This document shows positions 11,201-26,826 of a DNA stretch of 64,000 nt, one piece after another. The stretch is from Ancistrus triradiatus (taxonomy: Eukaryota; Chordata; Actinopteri; Siluriformes; Loricariidae). The notes under the pieces were generated by a model that saw nothing but the letters and a program-made list of their open reading frames with translations, did not search any database and had not been told where the DNA came from. Within the stretch, counting starts at the first letter, position 1, and every line of letters starts with the position of its first letter. Position numbers and translations under genes: made by a program. The DNA is taken from NCBI GenBank assembly GCA_025084515.1, contig JAJAGP010000087.1, positions 434,001 through 498,000 on the forward strand, written 5' to 3'.

Positions 11201-14200
11201 TACCAGGAACTGCTTAGTCATGCAATTACCAAGTCATTATTGAGGCAACAGCTTCTTGTGGTCACAAACCGACAGTGAGGAAGGACTGTAACACATTTTT
11301 GTACAGTTTCTACAGTATCAACAAGGTAGTTGTGTCTATAACATGGCCAGTAAGTGTACACTGCGTTTAAAAACCCAGTAATGCTGTTGTACATGATGTA
11401 CTCACGCCAGTACATCATAAAATACCATGTTACTACTATGTCAGTGTCACTGCTTTGCTGAGAATGGTTCATCATCCAGATATGTGGCCAGTAGTGGTCC
11501 CCATCTATTGCTGGACAGGGCAGAAGGCGGCTGACAATTGTGCACAGCAACAGACTGCATTCAGTAGTTGTATGCATACAAAGTACACATACATATGGTG
11601 TGGTAGATTACCTGATTGAATAAAGCCATTAAGCCTAAGTACAAGGTGTGTGTACCTAACAAACTGAAACTGAGAAAAAATCTCTCATGGTTATAGCTCA
11701 CATACAGAGTTCTCCCATCAGTGTAACTGGTCCCATTTAAAGCTCAAAGAGGCAAAAACCAAAGTTGTGGGTTTGTTATACAGTATACACAATTATTGGC
11801 AACCCTGGTAAGAATGAGTATCAAGAGCTGTGAAATTCATATTCTGGGGAATTAGCTTAATCTCGTACTTTAAAAAAATCCAACCTCCACCTAAAGTACA
11901 TTTAGGCTGAGAAAATCCCACATCACGAAAATTATTTTAACAAAACCACTTGCGCCCCTAGAGATTCTTAGAAACTGTAACAGAAGCATATTTCCTCATA
12001 TATTTTACTGTTTTAAGATGACCAGAATGCCTTTCAAGAACTTTCAAGGAGTAATCCATAGGAGTAAATGCATACAGTATATATGAGGTGACACAGATCA
12101 AATTCTCATCAATTCATTCTTCGATATGGGAAAGACAAGGGATTACACAAATAGAATAGAAGTGATGACCTTCAGCCGTCAGGAAATTACTAAACGAAAT
12201 TAGCTACTTGCCTAAAAATGCCCTCATCTACAATTAGGGCAATAATTAAAAATGTTATATCAATTGCCACCACACACATCAAGGAGGATGGTAAGAGTCC
12301 CAAAGGATCACTGTTGGAGAGCATCTTGGGGTCACCTCCAGTTCAACAGATTATTCAGAAGGCCTGTCAGGAAAAAGCTTTTCCTATAATCCAATAATCA
12401 AACGTAAGCATCTGGAGTTTACTAAAACGTGACTGGAACCATTATCTATGGTCAGATGAAGTGAGATTGAGTCTTTTTGGCAACAAACACAAGGTAAGTT
12501 TGGTGTAAAAAAAGAAGGGTGACTACACTGAAAAGAAATCTGATGCCCATTGTTACATATGGTGGAGAAACTGTGATGCTGTGGGGCTGCTTTTCCTTGA
12601 AAAGCCATTGGAGTCTCATTACGGTACCTGACATCATGAACTCCATGAAATACCAGGAAATTTTATAGGATTTTTTTTTTTTAAAGCAGGATTTTATATT
12701 CAAAATCGACCAAGAAACTAACAAAGGTTCGGCACTGGATATTGTAGCAGGACAGTGATCAAAAAGTAGGGTCTAGGTCAACACAAAAGTGGTTCACTGA
12801 ACACAAAATAAGGCATCTGCACTGGGCCATCTCAGTCCCCATAGAAAACCTGAGGGGCGAGCTAAAGAGGTGAGTGCACAAGAGAGGACCTTGGATCCTG
12901 GACAATCTGGAGAGATTCTGTAAAGAGGAATGGTCTCTAATTCTCTGCACTGTTCTTCAACTTTAAAATATATGACAGGAGAACACTTGATGCTGTTTTG
13001 CTGGCAAAGTGAGCATATTGTGGTTTTGTTAAATATATAATGATTTCTTCATTAGGGACTTTCAGTTAAAGGTTGGATTTTCCCTCATTTTTTCACTATG
13101 AGATGAAATTGCTTCAATCAAAAGATGAATTTCTTATAACCCTATTTACTCATCTTTACCAGGGACGCCAATAATTGTAAAGGGGACTGTGTGACTGAAC
13201 AACCTATCAAGCTCATTACTCCCAGCCACTGAGCCACTACTACGTCAAATAAACTCCAAGTCCCAACTATGACTCATGATCACATACCTTTATGAGTTTG
13301 GGAGAGGCCAGGATGGCTTTGTATGGAACTGTTGGAGCCGTGACTATAACAGAGGCATTATACTCCTGCTCCAAACGCTGGTTAAACACCTCCATGTGTA
13401 ACAGACCCAGGAAACCCAGCCTGAGAGAATGAGAAAGGAAGCAATCAGATTGTCTGTGTCCTCATTTTACATATGTACTCAGCCAGTGCCATAATGGTTA
13501 TTATAATAGTAGTATGTAATTGGAGACACAGTTTTGAACCTGACCTCCAGCCAGCCCCTAATGCCAGACTGCTGTCTCTCTGCACAGTCACACTGGAGTC
13601 ATTCAAAGTGAGTTTCTCCACTGCACTACGCAGAGAAGGGTACTCTGACTGGTCCGTAGGGTATATACCTGCAACACACAAAAATGACCATGATGAAGCA
13701 GTGTTGGCGTTAGCACCATTACAAGATTGTTTGTTTATTTATTTAACGTCACATCAGCATCAATGGCTATTCATGGGACTGTGGTAGCCTAGTGGGTAAG
13801 GTACTGGACTATGGACCACAAGGTCCAGGGTTCAAATCCCACCTCTGCCAAGCTGCCACTGTTGGGTCCTTGAGCAAGGCCCATAACCCACAACTGCTTG
13901 GATTGTAAGACTGTACCAATTGTAAGTCGCTCTGGATAAGGGTGTCTGCTAAATGCTGTAAATGTAAATGTAAATGTATTCACGACATGAGCAAGGTTAC
14001 AATGATATACCACACGGCGCCAATTCATAGCAGCCAATTAACCTAATGCAAGTCTTTGGAATGTGGGAGGAAATTGGGGTACCCAAAGTAATCCGACAAG
14101 GACATGGGGAGCTCGTCAAACTCAACATACACAGAGTCCAAGATCAGGATCGAACCAGGGATCTCTCGAGCTCTGAGGCGACTGCGCTAACCACTCGTGT

Positions 14201-14229
14201 CACTCTGCCATCCTGAATCATTACAAGTT

Positions 14230-14319
<90 letters not shown>

Positions 14320-17300
14320 GATAAATATCCAAACGTACCATGTTTCAGTAAATGGTTCAGATAGTGAATATTCTGATAGCATAGGCTCTATTTTTTATTT
14401 CCTGCTATTTCTAGTTCATGTATATTCAAAACTGCACATAGTTACAATGATCTAAAATGAACAAAAAAAATACAATGATCTAAAATGAACAAAAAAAAGT
14501 GTGACCCTTTTCTCTTTAGTTCCGTGTTTTATTATTTAGGGGTGTGGTTACATAGTTTTCTTGAGTTGCAGGCCACGTCATGTAGGGAAATGTCTACTAA
14601 AGAGGCTACACATTATTATAAGAGCATTTGGTAAATGGCTTAAACGTATATGCTGTAATCGTAAGACGATTTCTCTATAATGAGCAGGATCTCACTCATC
14701 AAGTGTACCACTGTCCATCAGCTGTTTCTTCCATCTTAAACCTTCCCATATAAAATAAGAAACCATTACCTTATAATTAACCACTGAAAATAATGACAAT
14801 GGACGTTGTAGGTAGAGGTAAGTCGTCATTTAGAATGCCATTCACTTTTTTTTAATTGATTGTCATTAGTTAAAGTGGGTTACTGATCTGGACAGCAATT
14901 TAGGGAAATAAATTTCTGTGTACATTATAGTGGGAATTCATATAATGTTTAATTCATATAAAGTTTGGATACAATTCTACTTTAATTACATTTTCCAGTA
15001 GTAAGGTGGTAGTGTCAAAGCCTTTTCAATCAAGGTTGTTAAGTAGTTAAACCAGTAAAATCAACCAAAGAACAAGAAGATAAATACTACAATTGTTACT
15101 GCACCTTCTCACACTCGCTGGACACTTTATTAGGTACACCTGTTCAACTGCCCGTTACCGCAAATATCTAATCAACCAATCACATGGCAGAACTTGATTC
15201 ATTTTGGCTTCAAGATGACCTGCTGAAGTTCAAACCAAGCATCAGAATTGTAAAGAAAAGTGACAATTGACTTTGAAAGTAGCATGGTTGTTACTGCTAG
15301 ACAGGCTGGTCTGAGCATTTCAGGAATTGCTGATCTACTTGGATTTTCACAGACAGCCATCTCTAGGGTTTATAGAGGATGGTCCGAAAAAGAGAAAACA
15401 TCCAGTGAGCGGCAGTTCTCGGGGTTGTAAATGCCTTGTTGATGCCAGATGTCAGAGTTGAATGGACAGAATGTTTCGAGCTGATAGGAAGGCAACAGCA
15501 GCCAAATAATCACTAGTTACAACCGAGGTATGCAGAAGAGAATCTCTGAATGCACGACACATCGAACCTTGAAGCAGATGGGCTACTGCAGCAGAAGACC
15601 ACACCAGGTGCCACTCCTGTCAGCTAAGAAAAGGCAGCTGAGGCTACAATTTGCACATGCTCAGAAAAATTGGACAGTAGAAGACGTAAACAACATGAAA
15701 GCATAGATCCATCCCGCCTGTATCAACGGTTCAGGCTGGTGCTGGTGTAATGGTGTGGGGGATATTTTCTTGGCACACTGTGGGCCCCTTAATACCAACT
15801 AAGCATCGCTTAAACATCGCAGCCTACCTGAGTATTGTTGCTGACCATGTCCATGCCCTTATGATCATCTTCTGATGGATACTTCCAGCAGGGTAATGCA
15901 CCGTGTCACAAGGCTCTAATCAGTGAACATGACAGTGAGTTCAGTGTACTCAAATGCCCTCCACTGTCACCAGATCGCAATCCAATAGAGCACCTTTAGG
16001 ATGTGGTGGAAGAGGTGATTTGCATCATGGATGTGCAGGTGACAAATCTGCAGCAACAGTGTGATACTCTATAGGGACCAAAAACCTCTGAGGAATGTTT
16101 ACAGCACCTTGTTAAATTTATGCCTTGAGTTTCTGAAGGCAAAACAGCCTCCAAACAGTACTAGCAAGATGTACCTAATGAAGTGGCTGAGGAGTGAATG
16201 TAGTCCACTGTGTAACTCATGGATTCAGAGAAATAAAATGAATTGGATTAAATTCCCATTGTTAGTGTAGTCTTTCAATTAAAGTTGTTATACCTGCAAA
16301 GACCATGGATTTCGCAGGTTTGAAACCTGGTAGTGGCTCCACTGGCTGCTTTTGGTGAAAGAATGTGTCTCCAATCTGGGCATCCTTCACCTCCTTCATT
16401 CCAGCAATCACATACCCCACCTGCCCTGCATAGCTGAGATCAAATGTCAGAGTTAGGCTAACAGGAAGGGACAGAAATCAAAGTCAAACTACATGTTATG
16501 CAACAAGTGAAATTGTTAGTCAAGGACAAAACGTGATTCATAAAGTATAACTTTCATAGAGTCTATGAATTATTTCGTCCATTAACCAGATAATGGGAAT
16601 GACTGTTGGTGTTACTAGATGAAAAGAAACATACAGTGGGAGTTAAAAGATCTGTGTGGAGAAAGAGTCTCAAAATACACCAAAATACACCTCAAAGCTA
16701 TGCAACAAATTCTTGAAGCCCAAGAAAGATTAAGGGGTGTCGACTGTCATGGACACATACAAATAAATTCTGAAGTTTATAAAGAGATTTTTTTCAAACA
16801 TTTCACTCAAATTGTTATGTCTATTATTTTTATGAAGAACCTTGCATTAGAGAAACATGTAAAATAGAACCATTACTGGTCTCAGACGTTTGGCCCTCAC
16901 TGTATAATTTAATTTACAAAATGGATAGTTCCGGTTCTAAATTCAGATCTATTTGATTAACCATGCTCCAATCTGCTGCATTAAAAAAAACCCTGTGCCA
17001 GGTTTTTAAACCAATGAAACTGTTGCACTTGGCAGTTGCAGTGCATTACAAACATATATAAACTCATGGTTTGTAATGAAAGTTTGTGAACCCTTTATAA
17101 TTTTCTATATTTCTGCATAAATATGACCTAAAATATCATCAGCTTTTCACACAACTCCCAAAAGTAGGTAAAGGAACCCAGTTAAACAAATGAGACAAAA
17201 ATATTATACTTGGTCATTTATTTATTGAGGAAAATGATCCAATATTACATATTAGTGAGTCGTAAAAGTATGTGAAGCTCTAGGATTAGCAGTTAATATG

Positions 17301-20300
17301 AAGGTGAAATTAGAGTCCGGTGTTTTCAATCAATGGGATGACAATCAGGTGTGAGTGGGCACCCTGTTTTATTTTAAGAACAGGATCTATCAAAGTCTGC
17401 TCTTCACAACACATTTGTGGAAGTGCACCATGGCACGAACAAAGGAGATTTCTGAGGACCTCAGACAAAGAGTTGTTGATGCTCATCAGGCTGGAAAAGG
17501 TTACAAAATCATCTCTATAGAATTTGGACTCCACCAATCCACAGTCAGACAGATTGTGCACAAATTGAGGAAATTTAACACCATTGTTATCCTCCCCAGG
17601 AGTGGTCGACCAACAAAGATCACTCCAAGAGCAAGGCGTGTAATAGTTGGCGAGGTCACAAAGGTCCCCAGGTAACTTCTAAGCAACTGAAGGCCTCTCT
17701 CAAATGATGTTTATGTTCATGAGTCCACCATCAGAAGAACACTGAACAACAATGGTGTGCAAGGCAGGGTTGCAAGGAAGAACAGAGCCATGGTCTCCAA
17801 AAAGAACCATTGCTGCTCATATCTGGGTCCACCAGATCTTAAAGGCAAGAATCACATACGTTTGCCACTCACTAGATATGTAATATTGGATCATTTTTCC
17901 TCAATAAATAAATATCCAAGTATAATATTTTTTGCTCATTTGTTTAACCGATTCCTTTAATCTACTGTAGGACCTGGTGGCTAAAATCTTATATGTTTTT
18001 CGGTCCTATTTATGCAGAAATATAGAAATTCAAAAGTTCACAAACTTTCAAGCACCCATGTATAGACACCAAGCACACTAGACACCACACCACACAGACC
18101 CACTTATATCATATATATATAATCTATATATATATATATCTACATATCTATCTATATATAGATCATATAGCATATATACTCCATATATAAATATATATAT
18201 ATACGCTCACTATATCTATTCTACACCTCTATATCTCCTATATATATATATATAACGTTTTGTTTTACTCAGTCGATTAACAGAACATCAACGGTGCATA
18301 GACAGGGACAGAATTAAGGAGAAAAGTTAGAATAAATTTTTAGATTAACGATATATAAATTTCATAAATGAATAAGCGAGAAAAGAACTGCATACTAACA
18401 ACATGGCTGTTCACTCCATTGCACGTCATGCCTAAAGACATCCTCTACCATGACAAAATCATGTTCCTGCATTACCTCTAGCAGCTTATTTAAATTAATA
18501 ATTTAATTCATGTTACAATTTTAGTGATGCTAAACTGAATCCATGGAGTAAGAAGTAAAAAAGGGTCTATATAGAGATCAATAAACTACATATACAGTGG
18601 TACCTCGGTTTAATTACGTTGTTCATTTGAAAACAATCTGTGCAGAGCAAATTTCTCCAATAAGGAATAATGTAAATTGATCGAATCCATTCCAGACCTC
18701 CAGAAGTTGTATTGTACAATTGCTCCCTGAAATACGAAGGGGATATGTTCTGACAAATCCAAACTAAGGAGTTTAACAAATGTTTCGTGTGTCATAACGA
18801 AGACGAGGAAGAAGTTAGCTTCTTATTCGCATTTTCCGGTCCACCTTAAATGACTGCAGTTACATTATGGCACCTGTAGATGGAGAGTCCTACAGATGGC
18901 CAAAATCAATCTCATGTAATTTAGTGAGACTGAAAGCGCAAAAATACTTACTCTATTGGCTAACTAACTGCAGTCTGTGTTCTGGAGGTTTCAATTCCTG
19001 TTTTGCTTTCGGTTGCCTCTTATAAACTAACAATTTTAGGACCCATGGAGACTTATTTGCACTAAGAATACAGTACTATAGAGGTAAAAATAAAGAAAAA
19101 CACCATAAACACAGCGCAGATCTCTTCTGAGTGAGAGCTATTGTGAATCTGAACCACTGAATCACTGTGCTCTGAAACAACTCAGGCAACTCGACTCATA
19201 CAACTTTAAGCAAGTTCGGTGAGTATCGAGCAACCATTGAGAACAAAGACAAATTTTTATGGTCAAAATGCAACGAGAACCAAATTCGACGAGTTCTCAG
19301 GTGGTCGAGTACCGAGGTACCACTGTATTGGTAACAGTGCAAATACAGAGGGGTTTCTTACAGTTTCTCTGTGGGTTGTTCATCAGGCCTCAGAATTCCC
19401 AGTTCATTGACCTCATATAGCTTTCCCAGATGAGCTGACATGATTTTATCCCCCTTAGAGACATGACCACCAAACAGGGCAATATTGGCTACCACTCCTC
19501 TGTAGTGGTCAAACGTAGAGTCAAACACGAGGGCTTTAAAGGGGTCTTCCATCTTAGCTGTGGGACTAGAAAGAGACAATTCCAAGAACAATAAATAAGT
19601 TCAAATATATATATCCAAGAATGTACATTTGCTATAATGGCAGTTAAAAAACCTTTAATAACTTCATCAAAATTGCAGTGTGTTGTACACACGTTCAGTT
19701 TATTCCTAAAAGGCAGCTGTAAATATTACCTACAAACAAATCTAGTACAATTTTAGAGCTTAGTAACAATTTAATGAAGATTCATAATTGTGAACTCACG
19801 GAGGTATTCTCTTCACCACTTCCTGAAGAACTTGTTCCACATTTGTACCTAATTTTGCAGAAATCTAAAGACAAACAAGTGACCATCAACTGAAAACAGA
19901 TGTCCCGAAGTTTTCACAAGAACCAGAATTCAGTTGCTTGAAATGTTTGTTACTGCAGTGTTATAGCAGACCTAGTGAATACATAGGAAATCATATAGAA
20001 AATCAACATTTGTTTTCATGTCATACTCACCCTGATACAATCCTCCTTTGGAATATCAAACATCTTTTCAATCTGCTTTTCCACTCGGTCAGGATCTGCA
20101 TTTTTTAAATCAATCTAGTTGCAAAGGAAAACTCTGTTTGTCCAACTTAAGGAATGACTTACAAAAGATTACTGTTATTTATAAATACAATCATACACTC
20201 ACTGGCCACTTTATTAGATACACCTCCTTGTTTCTACACACTGTCCATTTTATCAGTTCCATTTATCATATAGAAGCACTTTGTAGTTCTACAATTACAG

Positions 20301-23300
20301 ACTGTAGTCCATCTGTTTTTCTACATACTTAGTTACTCTTTTCTTTATGTATCTATATTTATTGTTCTTTACAATGAATGCAGAAACAAGGTGGTGTACC
20401 TAATAAAATGACTGGTGTGTGTATACTTACTTTATTTATAACAGGAATGATGGTTAACTGGGCTTCAAAGGCCAGATAGAAGTTTGCCACTGTTTGTGCC
20501 TGTATTCCCTTTAAAGTAGACAAAATACAAATAATGTTAGGTTATGTAATTACAATCACTTGTCATCCACTGACATACTGTTATTCTTAGCTAAAAATAA
20601 AACGCAATGTCATTTGTCTATAAAAACACTCTCACTTTATTTCACTCTCCTATTACTTATGTTATCAATGTATGGTTGTCAGGTTAAATGCTATACTTAC
20701 ATTGGCATATTATGTTTAATGCAGAATGTGAAAAATATTTTATGTATTTCTTATGCCACATCTTTATGCCAGGTCAATTCATAATAAACAAAATACAGAT
20801 TTGAAATGCAACATTTAGAACTAGTAATATTTGTAATGTCAAACAATTAAAATAATTAATTGCGATGAATGATTTTCTGCAGTTAATAGTAGCTCATCAC
20901 AAATATTGGTTCTAAATTTGACATTTTCTAATATGCTGTGTACAGTTTTAGCCACAACAAAATAATCAAACTGTACTGCTTACTTCTAATAATTCAAAAA
21001 CATTGAATTTGCCATTTATTTCAGCACCTAATAAAGACTGTACAATATCCAGGTTTTATACATAAAGAGAGCCATCTCTTATCTAAAATTATTTAAAACA
21101 CTTTCCAGTCATAAGTTGCAGAAAGTACGAAACCACACTCCATCAACTACACTGACTCAAACAGTCAAGCAATGGAAATATACAAATGGGATAACTGTTT
21201 TAACATTTTAGTGCACTGTGACAGACCTTAATATACTTAATTCTCTGTTTAATAAATGTGATTGTATAGTTGATTTTCGTGTGCATATATTTCTGAATTT
21301 GTAACCGTATATAAACTATTTCTGGATATAACTGAGGAATACACTTTATTTAGACATTCTGTAAAATCTCTTTACTTCTTAGCTGATTATAACTGAAGAC
21401 AGACACATCTTTTAATGTAAAGGCTCAAGCATTGTTGTTAAACTGTCCTTTTTTATTGCCTTCTTACATTTCTTTGGAGTTACTGACCAAACCTAAGACA
21501 TTTTCTATCACAGTAACTTTTAAATGAAGCAAAGTAGTAACCATCTGAGTGAACTGTAATGTAACTGTGTGCACCTTTGTATACGAAATGACACAGTATA
21601 TACTGCTGCAGTATCTGGTATAAAAGCATGCTTTTTGAAACCAGAGTGTTGAATGATCAAAGAGAATTTTCCCTTGAGCCTTATTAGTATCCTAGGAAAA
21701 TCGTGAGTCTTACCTGATTTGCATCTACAATGAGCAGAACTCCTTGGCAGGCTGATATGGATCGAGACACCTCATAGCTGAAATCAACATGACCCTGCAC
21801 ACAGGATAAACAAAAGACATCAGCGTGGAAGATCTCAACTACATTTCAAAAACATTTTCAACGTTTAGGTTAACAGTTTCTAGCAGCAGTGACAAGTAAT
21901 ATTGAACTTTTTTGTAAAGCATCAAAGAACATTACAATGTTACATTATGTAAATAGACTGAAATCTAATTATGCTCATTCTTAACACCACTGTTAATTTC
22001 AACAAATTCCTGTAAAGACTACATATAAACAGACAAAAATATATTTAGATTCTCCAGTGGGTCGAATAAATAAAACAGCATATGGTTTTAAGGTGCAAGT
22101 GCTGTGTATGTTTCGTTAAGACAACAGGCTGACCATCACAGTACAACTGCTTCGATGAATAAAATGGATCAGATTTCCCAGGCTGAAACAACAGCTTGTA
22201 CTAATGTTTACTAGAAAGCTCCAACAGACAGATATGAGGGACAAGCTGACTTTTGTTTGTACTTTTTAAATCCATTTATCCTGGTACGTGTCGCGAAAGA
22301 CCCTATCCAGAAATCCATGGGATGCAGGCTAGCATATACACTGAATTGGGGTGTCAGTACTCTGTGTTACTATGCATGATGCCTGACCCGGTCTGAAGGC
22401 ACTGCTGGGACTCAAACATGGGTCAACAGTGGTGGGCTTGCAAATGTGCACACTTTTTGCTGCTACCAAATACATACTCACACTAATGTCAATGCAAAAA
22501 ACAGCAATGTAAGTGTTTCTTCTATTTACACTGACTTCTATCTCATCGCAGACAGTATGAACCCAAGGTATTTCATGCTTTGTCTGGCCAACTTCATTTC
22601 AGTTGTTAATAAACATCCATTCCTACATTCCAAAAAAAGTTGAGACAGAGGCAATTTAGGTCTAGCAATGATGTGAACTAAATAATGACATGATTTGCAA
22701 ATAATTGATACAAAAGCAGTAGGATTAAAGATGAGGAGTAAAGATGGGCAGAGCATCTCCAGTTTATCAACAAATGCACTATAACATTATTGAAATGTTT
22801 TAAAACAATGTTCCTCAAAGAAAGACTGGAAGGGATTTCCTTATTTCAGCCCTAACTTCTTCTGATTTAACTTGTTGTGCATGGATGTCCCTTCAAAAAC
22901 TGTCATCTTGAAGGCAGCTTACGTTGCTCTAAAATCTCAGCGTACTTTTTTGCATTAATGCTGCCAACACAGAAGTGTAAATGACCTTTGCCATGGGTAC
23001 TGACCCAATCCCATACCATGACAGAGCCTGGCTTTTGGACTTGTACTGTAGCTGATAACAGTCTGGACTGTAATTTTTGTTTTTGGTCCGGAGCACACAA
23101 CGTCCATTTCATCCAGAAAAGATCTGGACTACTGATTCATCTGACCACAATACACATTTCCACTGTGTGATGGTCCATCCCAGATGCCCCAGAGCCCAGA
23201 TAAGTCTATGCCGCTTCTGGACATGGTTAATATGAGGCCTGTTTTTTCTCACACAGTAATGTTTTAAGTGGCATTTGTTAATGTAGCTCTGTATTGTAAT

Positions 23301-24274
23301 ACTTCATAACGGTTTGATAAAGTAATCCCTTGCCCATGTAGTTCTATCAGATATAGATGAATGACTGTTCTTGATGCAGTGCCGTCTGAGGGATCAGAGA
23401 TCTTTACTCTTCAGTTTAGGACTATCCCCTTGCAGTTTACACACTGAAATTCCTTCAGACTCCTTAAATTGTTTAATGGTATTAGTTTTTTCACCTCATT
23501 ACTAGACCCATTTGCCCCCGTCCCAAACTTTTTTTGGAATTTGGTGTAGGCCTGAAAAACAGGAATGGATGTTTATTAACAAATGAAATAAAGTTGACCA
23601 GAAAAAAAACATGAAATATCTTGGGTTCACATTTTCTGCAATGAAACAGAAGTCAGAGTAAATGTAAAACACACTGCAGGTTTTTTTAATTTGCATTTTC
23701 CATACTGTCCCAACTTTTTCTGATGTGGGGTTGCAGTTCCTTTAAGAGAATACTGTAGCATGCAAAAATGTCAGGGTGCACAAAGCCAATTGAGAATGTT
23801 CCGTCAATCCAAACTGTCTTCAGCAAGTGTTGCAGAAATTGCCATGTGAGATATGCTTTTGCCCTTCCTAAGCAGACAGCAGATTTGAATGGGGCTTGAT
23901 TGATCAAGCACACTTCTCTCACTGCCTGTTCCAGTCACATTTATACAGTAAACGATCTACGATCTTCCTCTTCAAGAAAAAGAAATTATAAAAATGAAAT
24001 AGATAGATTTTAATAATGATGGTTCCATCAACACTCTAGAAATACATAATATCGCTTTACCAAAACCAATTCATTTCCACAATAGTGGATTTATCAGACT
24101 ATGTCAATCAATGAAATGCTTATGCTTGTCACTAATGTTACACAGTCAAAACCCATTATCCAACCTCTTACTATAACATATAGGGTATTTTAATCCCCTA
24201 ACCCATTACTTGGCCACTAAACTGCTATAACAAATAGCAACTGGGAAACTAAATGAAGTGGTTGGTGTTCTGAG

Positions 24275-24319
<45 letters not shown>

Positions 24320-26785
24320 GCATTTATCACTAAAATAATAATAATGAGAGACAGTAGAAAACATGCATGCATGCCTGAACAGAAAATCCCTTGTGCCACT
24401 ATATTATGCTGACATAACTGAAAATGGGTGAGGATCTGAATATATAGGAAGCAGTTAGGAATGTTCCCAGAGCAAATAAAGGAAATAAGAGTTTCCACTA
24501 TTCAAATATTCACTATATAAGCCAGTGTTTCCCAAAGTGTTGAGTGTGGAGCTACTGCATTGGGGGCGCAGCAAGGCAAATGAATGACACATGTTTAAGA
24601 TACATTTCACTTGTAATAATTCCACTGTAAAGGTGATTTGTTACTTTGATTTCAATAAAAATGTTGCAGTTTTGTATGAATTACAATGTTTAAAATAAAT
24701 TCCTGTGGAGTCTGGAAATAAAAGACGTACATTTGTGTCATGGGGGTGGGGGGGTTCACGAAAATATTTTTATCTACAAAAGGGGGCGGTGAAGAAATTT
24801 TTAGGGAACCATTGATATAAGCCATCATGCAAGCCTGGATAGTGAGGTTCAACACGTTTTGTTTATTTTGTTTATTTAACCTTGCATCAGAATCAGTGAC
24901 CAGTCACGACAAGAGCAAGGTTACATTGATACTAGCCAGACACATTCGTACTGGGCCAATTTAGAACATGGTAGGAAATCAGAGTACCCAGCATGTTTGT
25001 GCCACCATGCCGCCAATACCAGGTACAAGAGGCACAAAAACGTATTCAGCACAATTCTTCTTGCTCTGTCGTGTCAGTGTTTTGAATAAGGAAATACATC
25101 AAATATCATGTGATACCAACTCAGCATTACTGAACCTGATGGATGGAAACACAGTGGTACCTCGGTTCTCGTCATTAATTTGTTCCAGAAGGCTTGTTGA
25201 GAACTGAAAACGAAAAGTACCAAGCAAATTTTCCCATAAGGAATAATGTAAATTTAATTGATCAGTTCCAGACCCCCAGAAAATCTACACTGTATAAGGC
25301 ATTAATGGAGTTGTATTGTACAGGTGCTCACTGATTTATGATGGGGATTTGTTCCGACAAAGTAGCTGCTAAGGTAACTGCAGCCTGTGTTCTGGACAAT
25401 TCCTGTGTTCCTGATTTGCTTTCGCTTGGCTCTTATATGTAACCTTTTTAGTACCCATGCAGACTTATTTGCACTACGAATACAGTACTGTAGATGTAAA
25501 AATAAAGAAAAGCATGATTAAATATAGCAGAGATCATCTCTGAGGGCTACTGTGAACCTGATTCACTGAATCACTGTGTACTGAATCGTGAATCGAGTTT
25601 CAGTTGAAACAAGTCGTGCGGCTCGACTCAGAAACATTTCAGCAAGTGCGCCAAGTACTGAGCAAACGACGAGAACTGAGACTAATTTTTCTATTAAAAA
25701 TGCATCAAGAACTGAATTTGATGAGTTCCGAGGTGGTCGAGAACCGAGGTACCACTGTACATGATATTACAGTTCAGCATTCCTTAAGATTTTAGTTCTT
25801 TAGTTTTGGATATGCATTTCCATATTTTCAACTGCATGACTAATAATAATACCATTAGTATAAATACACATAAATGGCTAGTATTATTTTTCTGCATTTT
25901 GTGCCTACCGGTGTGTCGATGAGGTTGAGCAGATATGATTGTCCTTCATGTTGATAGAACAGCGATGCAGTCTGGGCCTTGACTGTGATCCCTCGCTCTC
26001 TCTCCACCTGCAGTTTATCCAGCACTTGTGTATTTCGCTCAGTCTTTTCAATGGCACCTGCATAAACATGAAAGGATTTTGAACTATACACTCTTTTAGT
26101 GAAGTCTACGCAGGTTTCAAACATAATGCTGTTATTTCTAAGGTGCATACAGCTGAAGGTGACACAATACACCTGTCAACTCCAGCAGTCTGTCAGCAAG
26201 GGTGCTTTTGCCATGGTCAATATGAGCGATGATGCTGAAGTTTCTGATTCTCTCCACGGGGAACTTTGACATGTCGATACTCTGTTGGAAACAACAATTG
26301 TTAAACAGGACTGTTCTGAAAATCTTTGAACTTACATATCACTTCCCAATGAAATTTAAGGTTTAGATTTTCGAATTTGCCTTCAGAACTGCTTTAATTT
26401 TCTGTGTCATAGATTCAATGCATTAAGTTTCTGCCATGGGATAGGTTGATTTGATATTTACATTAAGGAGCAGTTAAACAGGTGTACCTTATAAAGTGTC
26501 CAGTGTATATAGAGCGTAAATTTGCTTTCTAAAAATATTTTTTGTAAATATTGATAACATAGTAAGGGAAAACAGGAAAAATACAGTTGTTCCCATTTTC
26601 CATTACACAGTGTCTGTCGAGGAGGGACTGATTGAATGCAATGCGCTGCACGCAGCTTAAAGGTGGAATGATTTTACAAATTTTAAATAGTAAAAAATAA
26701 GTAAAAACACTGCAGTATTTTGGATATTTATACCCATTATACGATATATATACACCGGTATATATATATAAAATGTGTGTGTGTG

Positions 26786-26826
<41 letters not shown>

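Noticed and set aside
14144..14455. Frames of alternating Tyr-Ile on both strands
   Set aside because: Pure translation of the (TA)n microsatellite.
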